Assembly: GCA_964001305.1 (NCBI GenBank)
Contig: CAXFAI010000029.1
Coordinates: forward strand, 62,001 to 126,000
Origin: CAJXMH01 sp964001305
GTDB taxonomy: Bacteria; Bacteroidota; Bacteroidia; Flavobacteriales_E; Vicingaceae
Length of the DNA: 64,000 nt
Direction of reading: 5' to 3'
Shown here piece after piece: positions 33,122-40,667 of the stretch (the first letter of the stretch is position 1; the number at the start of each line of letters is the position of its first letter). Below the pieces are notes generated by a model. The model was not told the origin of the DNA, made no database searches, and was given only the letters and a program-made list of their open reading frames with translations. The translations under genes were made by a program, and so were the position numbers.

Positions 33122-35571
33122 TTCAGCTTTACTTCAACCCTTCTGTTTTTAGCTCTACCACTTGAGTTTTTGTTATTTGCTGCAGGGCTACTTTCTCCTT
33201 TTGACAATACTTGAATTCTATTTGCACTAATTCCATGGTTTAACAAATATTGCTTTGCCGATTCTGCTCTTTTCATACCAACTCGTTGATTTACTTCATT
33301 AGAGCCAGTATCGTCTGTATGACCAATCAAGACAATTTTCTTATCGTTGGATTTAAGTTGCTTCAAAAACGAATCGATTTTTTTCTTAGCAGAAGTAGAT
33401 AAGGATACTACGTTATAATCGAAGTACAAGACCATATTATCTTCTTGAAAGCTCGATTTCTTTGGTTTGCTGTCTAAAGAAACCACTTTACTTTCATCAA
33501 CTACCACAAATACAAAACCTCCGTCTTTAGTGTTAGTTGAGGTTCCTGTTTTATTTCCTTTTTTATCTGTTAAATATATCTCTTGATCAACTAAATTTTG
33601 CTCTGAAAGCCCCAAAGGTCTAAGTGTATAGCTTTTATCTAAATTCATCTTTTCATAAGAGAAAAGCCCATTTTCGTCAGTGTAAATGGTATCGATTGGC
33701 ATTCCGTTTTGATCTAAAACTTCCAAAGCTGCATTTGACATGGGCAATTTCTTGTAATTAAACATTCCATATACTGTTTCTTTTCCAAAAGCTTCAGGGT
33801 GAACTAGGCTATTTCCCTCTTGAATGAAAAATCTTTTCTTATTGTTTGAAGCATCAACAAAGTATACAATACCTCCTACTAAATCAGCATCTTCCGTGGC
33901 AAGCTTCATGACAATATCTTCATCTAGGTTAAGCTTTTTGTAAGCAAAAGAACCATCTGCTTTTGTCACTATAGTCTCTACCAAGTTTCCATCTGCATCA
34001 TAAACCTTGAGAACTGAATTAGCAAGTGGCAAATTCTTTAAAAACAGCTTGCCCTTTCCAGCAAAGCCTTCGCTCAAATCAAACGTTCTTACTCTTTCCC
34101 CATTCTCACTTGTTAGATACAAATCTGCCAAAGCAAGATCTTTATTATTTAAATCATTTGGCTTCATGGTAAAGACGCTATCATTACTCAGGCGCTTATA
34201 AGTAAAGTGCCCCTTCTCATCCGTTATTATTGAATCCACCACAAAGTCATTTGCATCTTTGAATAGAATTACAGAAGCAACTTGAGGCTCTTTATTAAGG
34301 GTATAAACTCCTTGTATTAATTCTTTACTCAGCATTTTACTTGCTGACTTAAAAACACCATCTTCCGCAAGTATATATCTCTTTTTCTTTTCTCCGTTTT
34401 GATCTAATAAATATAGCATTCCACCAACTAGTTGAGTATTGTCCTCCGATACTAGCTTCAGCACATAATCATCATCAGAGGCAAGCTTTATAAAGTTAAA
34501 TTTCCCCTCATCATCTGTTACAATTAATTGAATCAGATTTCCATTTACATCATAAACCTCTAGTTCTGCCTCGGAAACAGCTAATTGTTTAAACAAAAAC
34601 TCACCAGCTACAGAGTCAACATTAGGTATGGTATACTTTCCTGTTGACTTGGTATAAAAAATATCATAATAATCCGAAGAGCGATCTGAAACAAAATAAA
34701 TGTCATCTTTTTCGCTTATGGTAAAATAGGCATCAAAGTCTTTAGAATTTATTGGCTCTCCTAGGTTAATAGGTCTGGTCCATTTCTCCCAGCTATCATC
34801 TAAGCGCGTACTCATGTAAATATCTCCACCACCAAAGCCATCGTAGCCGTTGCTTGTGAAGTAAAGTCTTTTTTTATCCTTACTTAGAAAAGGTGAAATT
34901 TCAAATCGATTTGTATTAATAGATTCTCCTAAACTTTTTAGTGAACTCCACTTTCCATTGGCTTTCTTAAAACTGACATATAGATCTTCGTTCAAAGAAT
35001 TTTGAGTAGGAGCCATGCTTACCAAAATCACGTCTTCATCCTCATGAATTGTTAAATCAACACTTCTTCCATCCAGAATTAAACCAGGAATCTCAATGTA
35101 TGTGTATTCCTTTTCCCACGAATTTTTACCTTTTCTAGCTAATGAGACTATCTTTTGATCAAAAGTATCTTTGGTAAAGGTGGTGTTAATCATATATATA
35201 GTTAGACCATCTTTAGAAATACCGAACACCGCATTTAAGCCTTCTACTTCACCATCTCGAAATAATCGATAAGGTCTTTGCCATTTTTTCTTGTAAAAAG
35301 CAGTATCCTCAATTTTTTTTGTTGCTCCTTCATCAACCTTAGAATACCATATATCCTTTCCTTTTACTTCAATTTCATCTCCACTTTCATCTAAATAGAT
35401 TCTATGAAATAAAAACTCATTTCCATTATTAAACGGCAATGGCTTTGTCTCTTCTGCTTCATTACTCAGGCTTTTAAGTTTAATTGGTTCATTAAATACT
35501 GGAACCATAAACTGCGCGTGAAGTATAATTGTAAAAAGTAGGAGTGAAGAGAAAATAATTAACCGCTTCAT
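33118..35571 (-). CDS. OmpA-family protein with beta-propeller and repeated modules
   Basis: 817 residues. After a signal peptide (cut near LHAQF) comes a WD40/PD40-like propeller (ISPFLSKDKKRLYFTSNGYD, GGDIYMSTRLDD, FTISEKDDIYFVSDRS). From about residue 330 to 690 there are four related modules in an A-B-A-B order. The A type has LKL..ED..LVGG..Y, the B type has L.....IYLT. The C-terminal OmpA domain (LYFDYNVVSLSTSAKKKID, IVLIGHTDDTGSN, NQRVGMKRAESAKQYL, NRRVEVKLN) binds peptidoglycan. The layout resembles PorE and other T9SS or envelope-anchoring proteins, but an exact role cannot be given. A -7 element lies at 35595-35602. Confidence 0.8.
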   Translation of the reverse strand: MKRLIIFSSLLLFTIILHAQFMVPVFNEPIKLKSLSNEAEETKPLPFNNGNEFLFHRIYLDESGDEIEVKGKDIWYSKVDEGATKKIEDTAFYKKKWQRPYRLFRDGEVEGLNAVFGISKDGLTIYMINTTFTKDTFDQKIVSLARKGKNSWEKEYTYIEIPGLILDGRSVDLTIHEDEDVILVSMAPTQNSLNEDLYVSFKKANGKWSSLKSLGESINTNRFEISPFLSKDKKRLYFTSNGYDGFGGGDIYMSTRLDDSWEKWTRPINLGEPINSKDFDAYFTISEKDDIYFVSDRSSDYYDIFYTKSTGKYTIPNVDSVAGEFLFKQLAVSEAELEVYDVNGNLIQLIVTDDEGKFNFIKLASDDDYVLKLVSEDNTQLVGGMLYLLDQNGEKKKRYILAEDGVFKSASKMLSKELIQGVYTLNKEPQVASVILFKDANDFVVDSIITDEKGHFTYKRLSNDSVFTMKPNDLNNKDLALADLYLTSENGERVRTFDLSEGFAGKGKLFLKNLPLANSVLKVYDADGNLVETIVTKADGSFAYKKLNLDEDIVMKLATEDADLVGGIVYFVDASNNKKRFFIQEGNSLVHPEAFGKETVYGMFNYKKLPMSNAALEVLDQNGMPIDTIYTDENGLFSYEKMNLDKSYTLRPLGLSEQNLVDQEIYLTDKKGNKTGTSTNTKDGGFVFVVVDESKVVSLDSKPKKSSFQEDNMVLYFDYNVVSLSTSAKKKIDSFLKQLKSNDKKIVLIGHTDDTGSNEVNQRVGMKRAESAKQYLLNHGISANRIQVLSKGESSPAANNKNSSGRAKNRRVEVKLN

Positions 35572-35594
35572 AATCTTTGGCTTTAGTTGTTCTT

Positions 35595-35602
35595 CAAAGA
35601 TA
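35595..35602 (-). promoter_or_regulatory. -7 element (TATCTTTG) for the OmpA-family gene
   Basis: Minus-strand match to TAnnTTTG, ending 23 nt before the ATG at 35571. Confidence 0.55.
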
Positions 35603-35713
35603 AAAACATTTCGACGGTATTATAAGCTATTTCTAAATCTATTTATTGAGATGAATTTATTGATTAAATACTGTAGGTAAATGAACTTAATCTATCAATT
35701 AATAAGGCAGTTC

Positions 35714-35745
35714 ATTGTAGTTTGTAAATGCTTCCAGTACCTTTG
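35714..35745 (+). promoter_or_regulatory. Promoter of the aldehyde dehydrogenase gene
   Basis: ATTG (35714-35717), 20-bp spacer and TACCTTTG (35738-35745), a perfect -7 element. It ends 33 nt before the ATG. Confidence 0.6.
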
Positions 35746-35778
35746 AAAAAATTAGAATTTTCAAACTAAATTGATAAA

Positions 35779-37323
35779 ATGAGCAACAATCCGAAAGTGA
35801 AAAAAGCCTTTGAATCTCTTGGGCTATCAGATAATCATAGTGGAACTTCAACAGGTTCAGCTTGGTTAGAAAATAAAGGAGACTTAATCGCATCAAAATC
35901 ACCTGTTGATGGTGCTTCTATTGGTAGTGTTTATGCTACTACCCCAGAACAATACGAAAGTGTTGTGCAAAAAGCACAAGAAGCATTTAAAGTATGGAGA
36001 AGAATGCCTGCACCACAAAGAGGAGAAATTGTGCGTCAGGTTGGTGAGAAACTAAGAGAAAAGAAAGGAGATCTAGGTCTTTTGGTTTCTTATGAAATGG
36101 GAAAATCTTACCAAGAAGGTTTGGGTGAGGTACAAGAAATGATTGATATCTGTGATTTTGCTGTTGGCCAATCTAGAATGCTTCATGGTTTAACCATGCA
36201 TTCAGAAAGACCCAACCACAGAATGTATGAGCAATATCATCCACTTGGCGTTGTTGGAATTATTTCTGCATTTAACTTTCCGGTAGCCGTTTGGGCTTGG
36301 AATACAGCTTTGGCATGGGTTTGTGGAGATGTTTGCATTTGGAAAGGCTCTGAAAAAACACCTTTTTGCAGCATTGCTTGTCAAAACATTATTGCTGAAG
36401 TACTTCAAGAAAACAAGCTTCCAGAAGGCATTAGCTGTTTAATTACAGGTGATTACAAGATTGGAGAATTGATGACTAATGACATTCGTGTGCCTTTAAT
36501 TTCTGCAACCGGAAGCATTAGAATGGGAAAAATTGTGGCCCAAACCGTTGCAAAAAGATTAGGAAAATCACTTTTAGAGCTAGGTGGAAACAATGCTGTA
36601 ATACTAACTGAATCAACCGACTTAAAAGCATCTATTCCAGCACTTGTGTTTGCCGCTGTAGGTACTTGTGGTCAACGATGTACTTCTACTAGAAGATTAA
36701 TTATTCACGAAAGCATTTATGATAAAGTAAAAGAAAACTTGGTAAGTGCTTATCAGCAAATTAAACTTGGTGACCCCTTGGATGAGTCGAACCACGTTGG
36801 GCCATTGATTGACCAAGATGCTGTAAACAACTACCTAAATGCTTTAGAAGAAGTGAAAAAGGCCGGCGGAAATGTTTTGGTTGAAGGTGGTGTTTTAGAA
36901 GGTGAAGGTTATGAATCTGGTTGCTATGTTAAACCTGCAATTGCTGAAGTAGAAAATGAATGGGAGATTGTACAGCACGAAACTTTTGCTCCGATTTTAT
37001 ACATGATGAAATACACGGATTTAGATGAGGCCATTGCTTTACAAAATGGTGTGGTTCAAGGTTTATCTTCTGCTATTATGACAACCAATATGCGCGACAT
37101 GGAAACCTTCTTGTCTGCTGAAGGATCTGATTGTGGAATTGCCAATGTAAACATTGGAACTTCAGGAGCAGAAATTGGCGGAGCCTTTGGCGGTGAAAAA
37201 GAGACTGGTGGAGGACGAGAGTCTGGTTCTGATGCATGGAAAGCTTACATGAGAAGACAGACCAACACCATTAATTACGGAACTGAACTTCCGTTAGCAC
37301 AAGGAATTAAGTTTGAGCTTTAA
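35779..37323 (+). CDS. amaB: ALDH7 family aldehyde dehydrogenase (L-aminoadipate-semialdehyde / piperideine-6-carboxylate dehydrogenase)
   Basis: 514 residues. The NAD-dependent ALDH core shows FNFPVAVWAWNTALA, the catalytic Glu in LLELGGNNAV and the catalytic Cys in VGTCGQRCTSTRR. The C-terminal stretch INIGTSGAEIGGAFGGEKET, then GGGRESGSDAWKAY, is the mark of the ALDH7 (antiquitin) group, which oxidises alpha-aminoadipate semialdehyde in lysine breakdown. No other lysine catabolic gene is in the window. A monocistronic layout is likely: its own promoter upstream and a strong hairpin beginning in its stop codon. Confidence 0.88.
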   Translation: MSNNPKVKKAFESLGLSDNHSGTSTGSAWLENKGDLIASKSPVDGASIGSVYATTPEQYESVVQKAQEAFKVWRRMPAPQRGEIVRQVGEKLREKKGDLGLLVSYEMGKSYQEGLGEVQEMIDICDFAVGQSRMLHGLTMHSERPNHRMYEQYHPLGVVGIISAFNFPVAVWAWNTALAWVCGDVCIWKGSEKTPFCSIACQNIIAEVLQENKLPEGISCLITGDYKIGELMTNDIRVPLISATGSIRMGKIVAQTVAKRLGKSLLELGGNNAVILTESTDLKASIPALVFAAVGTCGQRCTSTRRLIIHESIYDKVKENLVSAYQQIKLGDPLDESNHVGPLIDQDAVNNYLNALEEVKKAGGNVLVEGGVLEGEGYESGCYVKPAIAEVENEWEIVQHETFAPILYMMKYTDLDEAIALQNGVVQGLSSAIMTTNMRDMETFLSAEGSDCGIANVNIGTSGAEIGGAFGGEKETGGGRESGSDAWKAYMRRQTNTINYGTELPLAQGIKFEL

Positions 37324-37355
37324 GTATTTAAAGTTTTAAGTTTTAAATACTTAAA
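37319..37355. terminator. AT-rich perfect hairpin at the end of amaB
   Basis: A 14-bp perfect inverted repeat (37319-37332 with 37342-37355) and a 9-nt loop, starting in the last bases of amaB and spanning its stop codon. It lacks a following T-run, so terminator function is tentative. Confidence 0.5.
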
Positions 37356-37365
37356 ATCCTTGATA

Positions 37366-37440
37366 GCGCCCCTGATTTGTCAGCTCGAGTGTTCCGACTC
37401 AAAGTCGGAATGTATCGAGAGCAAGACAAACCAGGGGCGT
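37366..37440. repeat. 75-bp multi-segment palindrome between convergent genes
   Basis: A long stem with four paired blocks: CGCCCCTG/CAGGGGCG (37367-37374, 37432-37439), TTTGTC/GACAAA, CTCGA/TCGAG and an apical TTCCGACT/AGTCGGAA (37392-37399, 37403-37410) with a 3-nt loop. It is GC-rich against its surroundings and ends 2 bp before the trpG/pabA stop. It may be a REP-like element or a bidirectional terminator. Confidence 0.75.
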
Positions 37441-37441
37441 A

Positions 37442-38008
37442 TTATAACAACCAATTCCTCAAAATCTCTTTACCATGCTCACATAAAACACTTTCCGGAT
37501 GAAATTGAACCGCATGGATGGGAAGTTTATGATGTTGTATGGCCATTACATTTCCATCTAGATCGGTGGCGGTTACTTTCAACTCTCCTTTTTCTTTGAC
37601 TTGCATAACCCAGGAATGGTAACGTCCGACATTAAATGTTTGCGGTAAGTTTTGAAATAAAACAGCTTTAGGGTCCAACACTTTCATTGGAGTTGATTGT
37701 CCGTGAACCACTTTTCCTAAATTTTTTAATTGATAGCCAAACAACTTAGCAATAGCTTGCAAGCCCAAACAAATTCCTAAAATTTGATGGGAATTTTGAA
37801 TCTTATCTAAAACAGCCATTAAGTGTCCTGCCTCTTGGGGTAAACCAGGTCCAGGAGAGATGACCACCTTTTCAAATTCATTAAAGTTCACAGAATCCAA
37901 CTCATCGTTTCTAACCACTTCTACCCCCTCTTCCCACAGCTCTTCCAAATAATGGTAGAGATTGTAAGTAAAGGAATCGTAATTGTCGATAAGTAGAATT
38001 TTAGCCAT
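37442..38008 (-). CDS. Glutamine amidotransferase, anthranilate/aminodeoxychorismate synthase component II
   Basis: 188 residues, class I amidotransferase. DNYDSFTYNLYHYLEEL at the start, ISPGPGLP, the catalytic Cys in ILGICLGLQAIAKLFG, and the His and Glu in AVQFHPESVLCEHG. It supplies ammonia from glutamine to chorismate for anthranilate (TrpG) or aminodeoxychorismate (PabA). No component I is adjacent, so it may serve folate synthesis, tryptophan synthesis or both. The -7 element at 38013-38020 ends only 4 nt before the ATG, implying a leaderless or near-leaderless mRNA. Confidence 0.9.
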   Translation of the reverse strand: MAKILLIDNYDSFTYNLYHYLEELWEEGVEVVRNDELDSVNFNEFEKVVISPGPGLPQEAGHLMAVLDKIQNSHQILGICLGLQAIAKLFGYQLKNLGKVVHGQSTPMKVLDPKAVLFQNLPQTFNVGRYHSWVMQVKEKGELKVTATDLDGNVMAIQHHKLPIHAVQFHPESVLCEHGKEILRNWLL

Positions 38009-38012
38009 GAAA

Positions 38013-38020
38013 CAAAGGTA
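38013..38020 (-). promoter_or_regulatory. -7 element (TACCTTTG) of the amidotransferase gene
   Basis: A perfect minus-strand TAnnTTTG with only 4 nt between its last base and the start codon. Transcription would begin at or next to the ATG. Confidence 0.6.
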
Positions 38021-38098
38021 AAGTAGGAAGTTTAAAGTACTTATAGTTTGAAGTATTTAAAGTTGAAAATCGACTCATAAAGATGTCTATTCTATTTT

Positions 38099-38240
38099 AG
38101 CGGATTGGCTTCGCCCATCCTTCAATTCATTTCGGCGGACAGGTAGTACTTTTAAATTAAACTTAAAGTGTTTGTTTTATTTACCTGATTCTGTTTACAA
38201 ATCAACTTGACAGAAAGCGGATTCCCTTCGGGCATCCTTT
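38099..38240 (+). repeat. Two related mini-hairpins in the 371-bp gap between the amidotransferase gene and tRNA-Cys
   Basis: The gap from 38009 to 38379 has no gene. It holds AT-rich stretches similar to those around 37322 (a shared 14-mer, AAGTATTTAAAGTT, at 38051) and two copies of AGCGGATT-NNN-TTC-NNN-CATCCTT at 38099-38122 and 38217-38239. Both fold into a hairpin (38102-38120 and 38219-38237), but the inner stem is GGC/GCC in one and CCC/GGG in the other, so pairing is kept while sequence changes. Confidence 0.65.
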
Positions 38241-38340
38241 GTCGATTAATGGTGCTTCAATACTTTTGAAACAGCACTTTGTGCTTCTTTTTGTTTTCAG
38301 AAACTTCACTTTAAAGCAAGCTTTAAGCTCAATCTGAAAA

Positions 38341-38368
38341 CAAAAAACCCATCCTGTCGGATGGGTTT
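38341..38368 (-). terminator. Terminator of tRNA-Cys
   Basis: A 10-bp stem (AAACCCATCC at 38345-38354, GGATGGGTTT at 38359-38368) with a 4-nt loop, followed on the minus strand by a T-run. It lies 11 nt after the tRNA 3' end. Confidence 0.88.
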
Positions 38369-38379
38369 CAAAAGTATTG

Positions 38380-38450
38380 AGGTCTCGAGCGGATTCGAAC
38401 CGCTGTAGATGGTTTTGCAGACCACTGCCTAGCCACTCGGCCACGAGACC
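38380..38450 (-). tRNA. tRNA-Cys (anticodon GCA)
   Basis: 71 nt reading GGTCTCG...CGAGACC-T on the minus strand. All four stems pair: a 7-bp acceptor, a 3-bp D-stem, anticodon stem GTGGT/ACCAT around the loop CTGCAAA, and T-stem AGCGG/CCGCT with TTCGAAT. The discriminator base is U, an identity element of tRNA-Cys. The CCA end is not encoded. Confidence 0.96.
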
Positions 38451-38507
38451 TTTTCTAAAAAGGAAGGTCAAAATTAAGCAAAAGCTTGGCTAAATCAAGA
38501 TTCTTTC

Positions 38508-40238
38508 TCAATCTCTTTGCTCCAGTTGAAATATTGAGATATTATCAATACTTAAATTATTTAGTATTTCGTGATTCCATACTCTAAACTTCTCGCTATT
38601 CCGTCCCCTTTCAACTTCTAATTCATAGGTTTTTAATTCTTCCATTAATTGTTCACTCTGCATTTCGTAAAAGGCTTTCAGCTCCTTTTCTGACATGGTT
38701 TCCTCCTTTACTACTCTTTCAAACTTTCTTCTTCTTGATTCTATTAAATCAAAGTAAATGTTGAAAAAGCAATTTGCAGCAGGGGTAATATAATATCGAT
38801 AATAACTTGTATATGCATCAAAAACACTGGCTGTCAATAGATTAATAGAGTCTTCATAATGATTGTAGTCTAAAAAGATTCCTCCGAAAAGTTGATAGTC
38901 AGGCTCTCCTTCTATATAAGCTGTCTGTTTAGGGAATTCTTTAAATCCAAATCGCTTATTAGACCATTGATATAGCGGATAGCTGAAAAGTTGATTCAAG
39001 CTAGATTGCTTTTCTAAATAGTTATAATTTGTGACAGTATTAGAATCATTCATAAAGGCTTGATTAAGACCATATTTTTCATTCAACTTTAGTTCATCGT
39101 TATACTCCCAAAAAAACTGATTGTAGGGTATTGCACCAAGCATTTGATAATCAGTTAAGCCTTTGGACTTAAATCCATAGAAAGGAATGAAAAAAGGGGT
39201 TTGAAAATCATAATTGTACAATATAGCTTCTGTTTTCACTCGGTAACCATTTTCACCATTCTTGTGGTAATTGAAATCGTATTCAAAGTAAATTTGTTCA
39301 AAAAAGCTCTCTTCATCGATGGTTTTAAAGGTTTTTGTCATAGTCAAATTCTTACTAGACAAATAATCGTCTTCATAAATTGGCATAAAGGGAAAAATAT
39401 CAAGATCGCTTCCTTGCAACTCTACTTTTAAAAGTGAAGTATCAGTAGCATTTATCCATGCTCTGCAAAAAAACATTTCATCTTTATTCTTCTTAGGAAA
39501 TAGATAAACCACAAAAATTGAATCTTGATTTTCATCTAAATATGTTTCTTCTAGCTCTAAGTAAAACTTCCGCTTCATTCTTTTTGCATTGAATTCTAAT
39601 GGACTTGCTGGAAAGTTTTGAGATGAGAAAAAGAGCTTATGATGATTAATCGACTTCGAGGTTTCTAAGGATCCAAAAAAAGACTTTTCTTTTTTTCTCA
39701 AACCAACTCGTCCGCACTTCAACTTCATGTCTAAAAGATCATATCCATAAACTGTAGCATTAAAAAAAGCTTCAACTAATTCTATTTGCTGATTATCTAT
39801 ATAGCTTTTTAACTGGTAGTATGATTTAGATTCTTTCTTTTTTCTGCTTCTTTTGTTTTTGCAACTTTCAAGCAAATTATAAATCGAAGTATAATCCTTT
39901 GGAAACACCGTTACCGTTCTTATGTCAACGGAAGCTGCTTTTAGTTCAATGTTGTATTTATTCCTATTTTCAGAAAAGTTAATTTTTTTCGTTTTATATC
40001 CCACATATGAAACCAACACAGTATCACTCCAAGAACTTATCTCAAGTTCAAAATAGCCCTCATGGTTGGTTATTGTGGCACTTTTATCAGAATGGTTATA
40101 AACGGTAGCAAAAGGCAAGGCATTTCCTGAGTCAGAAACAACACCCTCTATAAAAAGAGATTTATTACTTTCCTGAGAAAAGGAATTAATTGCAAAAGTG
40201 CTAAGAAATAAAAGGAGTATTACTTTATAACTATTCAA
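38508..40238 (-). CDS. Carboxypeptidase-regulatory-domain-containing protein, function unknown
   Basis: 576 residues from a TTG start, the only usable one after an in-frame stop at 40248. Signal peptide (cut near INSFSQ), then a carboxypeptidase-like regulatory (Ig-like) domain at about 28-105: IEGVVSDSGNALPFATVYNH, GYFELEISSW, VSYVGYKTK. The remaining 470 residues are aromatic and beta-rich, like the TonB-receptor-related DUF5686-type proteins, but no known motif could be fixed. The start codon is buried in an 11-bp inverted repeat (40234-40274). No cotranscribed neighbour. Confidence 0.65.
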   Translation of the reverse strand: MNSYKVILLLFLSTFAINSFSQESNKSLFIEGVVSDSGNALPFATVYNHSDKSATITNHEGYFELEISSWSDTVLVSYVGYKTKKINFSENRNKYNIELKAASVDIRTVTVFPKDYTSIYNLLESCKNKRSRKKKESKSYYQLKSYIDNQQIELVEAFFNATVYGYDLLDMKLKCGRVGLRKKEKSFFGSLETSKSINHHKLFFSSQNFPASPLEFNAKRMKRKFYLELEETYLDENQDSIFVVYLFPKKNKDEMFFCRAWINATDTSLLKVELQGSDLDIFPFMPIYEDDYLSSKNLTMTKTFKTIDEESFFEQIYFEYDFNYHKNGENGYRVKTEAILYNYDFQTPFFIPFYGFKSKGLTDYQMLGAIPYNQFFWEYNDELKLNEKYGLNQAFMNDSNTVTNYNYLEKQSSLNQLFSYPLYQWSNKRFGFKEFPKQTAYIEGEPDYQLFGGIFLDYNHYEDSINLLTASVFDAYTSYYRYYITPAANCFFNIYFDLIESRRRKFERVVKEETMSEKELKAFYEMQSEQLMEELKTYELEVERGRNSEKFRVWNHEILNNLSIDNISIFQLEQRD

Positions 40239-40274
40239 TAGTCTACTTTATAGTCTAAATATAAGACTATTGAA
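40234..40274 (-). promoter_or_regulatory. Inverted repeat covering the TTG start codon of the 40238 gene
   Basis: TTCAATAGTCT (40234-40244) pairs perfectly with AGACTATTGAA (40264-40274). The TTG initiator lies in the first arm, and the loop holds a third related segment (TATAGTCTA). If transcribed, the start codon would be sequestered. Confidence 0.5.
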
Positions 40275-40316
40275 CCTTTTAAACTGTTGCCTTGAATTCA
40301 GCTAGTTTTCAAAATA

Positions 40317-40667
40317 CTATGCTTCAATCACCACACTCACCTTTTCTACTTCACCGGAAATAGGTGGATTATATTTACTCACTTTCACCCACACTTTTTC
40401 AACTCGCTTAAAATCAGATTTAATGCGGTCTACAATACGTTGAGCTAAGTTTTCAATCAATTTTGAAGGTCGATTTACTTCTTCTTTTAATAAGTCATAA
40501 ACCGCAGCATAATTAATGGTTCCGTGCAAATCGTCGAACTTTCCGGCTTGTTCAAAATTGGTGTTCATACAAACGGAGATTTCAAACTTCCCCCCAATGA
40601 TGTTTTCTTCTTCAAACAAACCATGCTTGGCATGAAAAACCGCATTTTCAATCAGAACTTGATGCAT
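40317..40667 (-). CDS. folB: Dihydroneopterin aldolase
   Basis: 116 residues, the normal FolB length. Start IENAVFHAKHGLFEEENIIGGKFEISV carries the substrate-binding region; HGTINYAAVYDLLKEEV and LIENLAQRIVDRI follow, with the conserved Glu, and the final KVWVKVSKYNPPISGEVEKVSV with the catalytic Lys. It cleaves 7,8-dihydroneopterin in folate synthesis. Its ATG overlaps the stop of gltX by one base (TAATG), so the two genes are coupled. Confidence 0.92.
   Translation of the reverse strand: MHQVLIENAVFHAKHGLFEEENIIGGKFEISVCMNTNFEQAGKFDDLHGTINYAAVYDLLKEEVNRPSKLIENLAQRIVDRIKSDFKRVEKVWVKVSKYNPPISGEVEKVSVVIEA

Noticed and set aside
38202..38471. An 89-codon open frame on the minus strand.
   Set aside because: It runs through tRNA-Cys and its terminator; composition is not protein-like.
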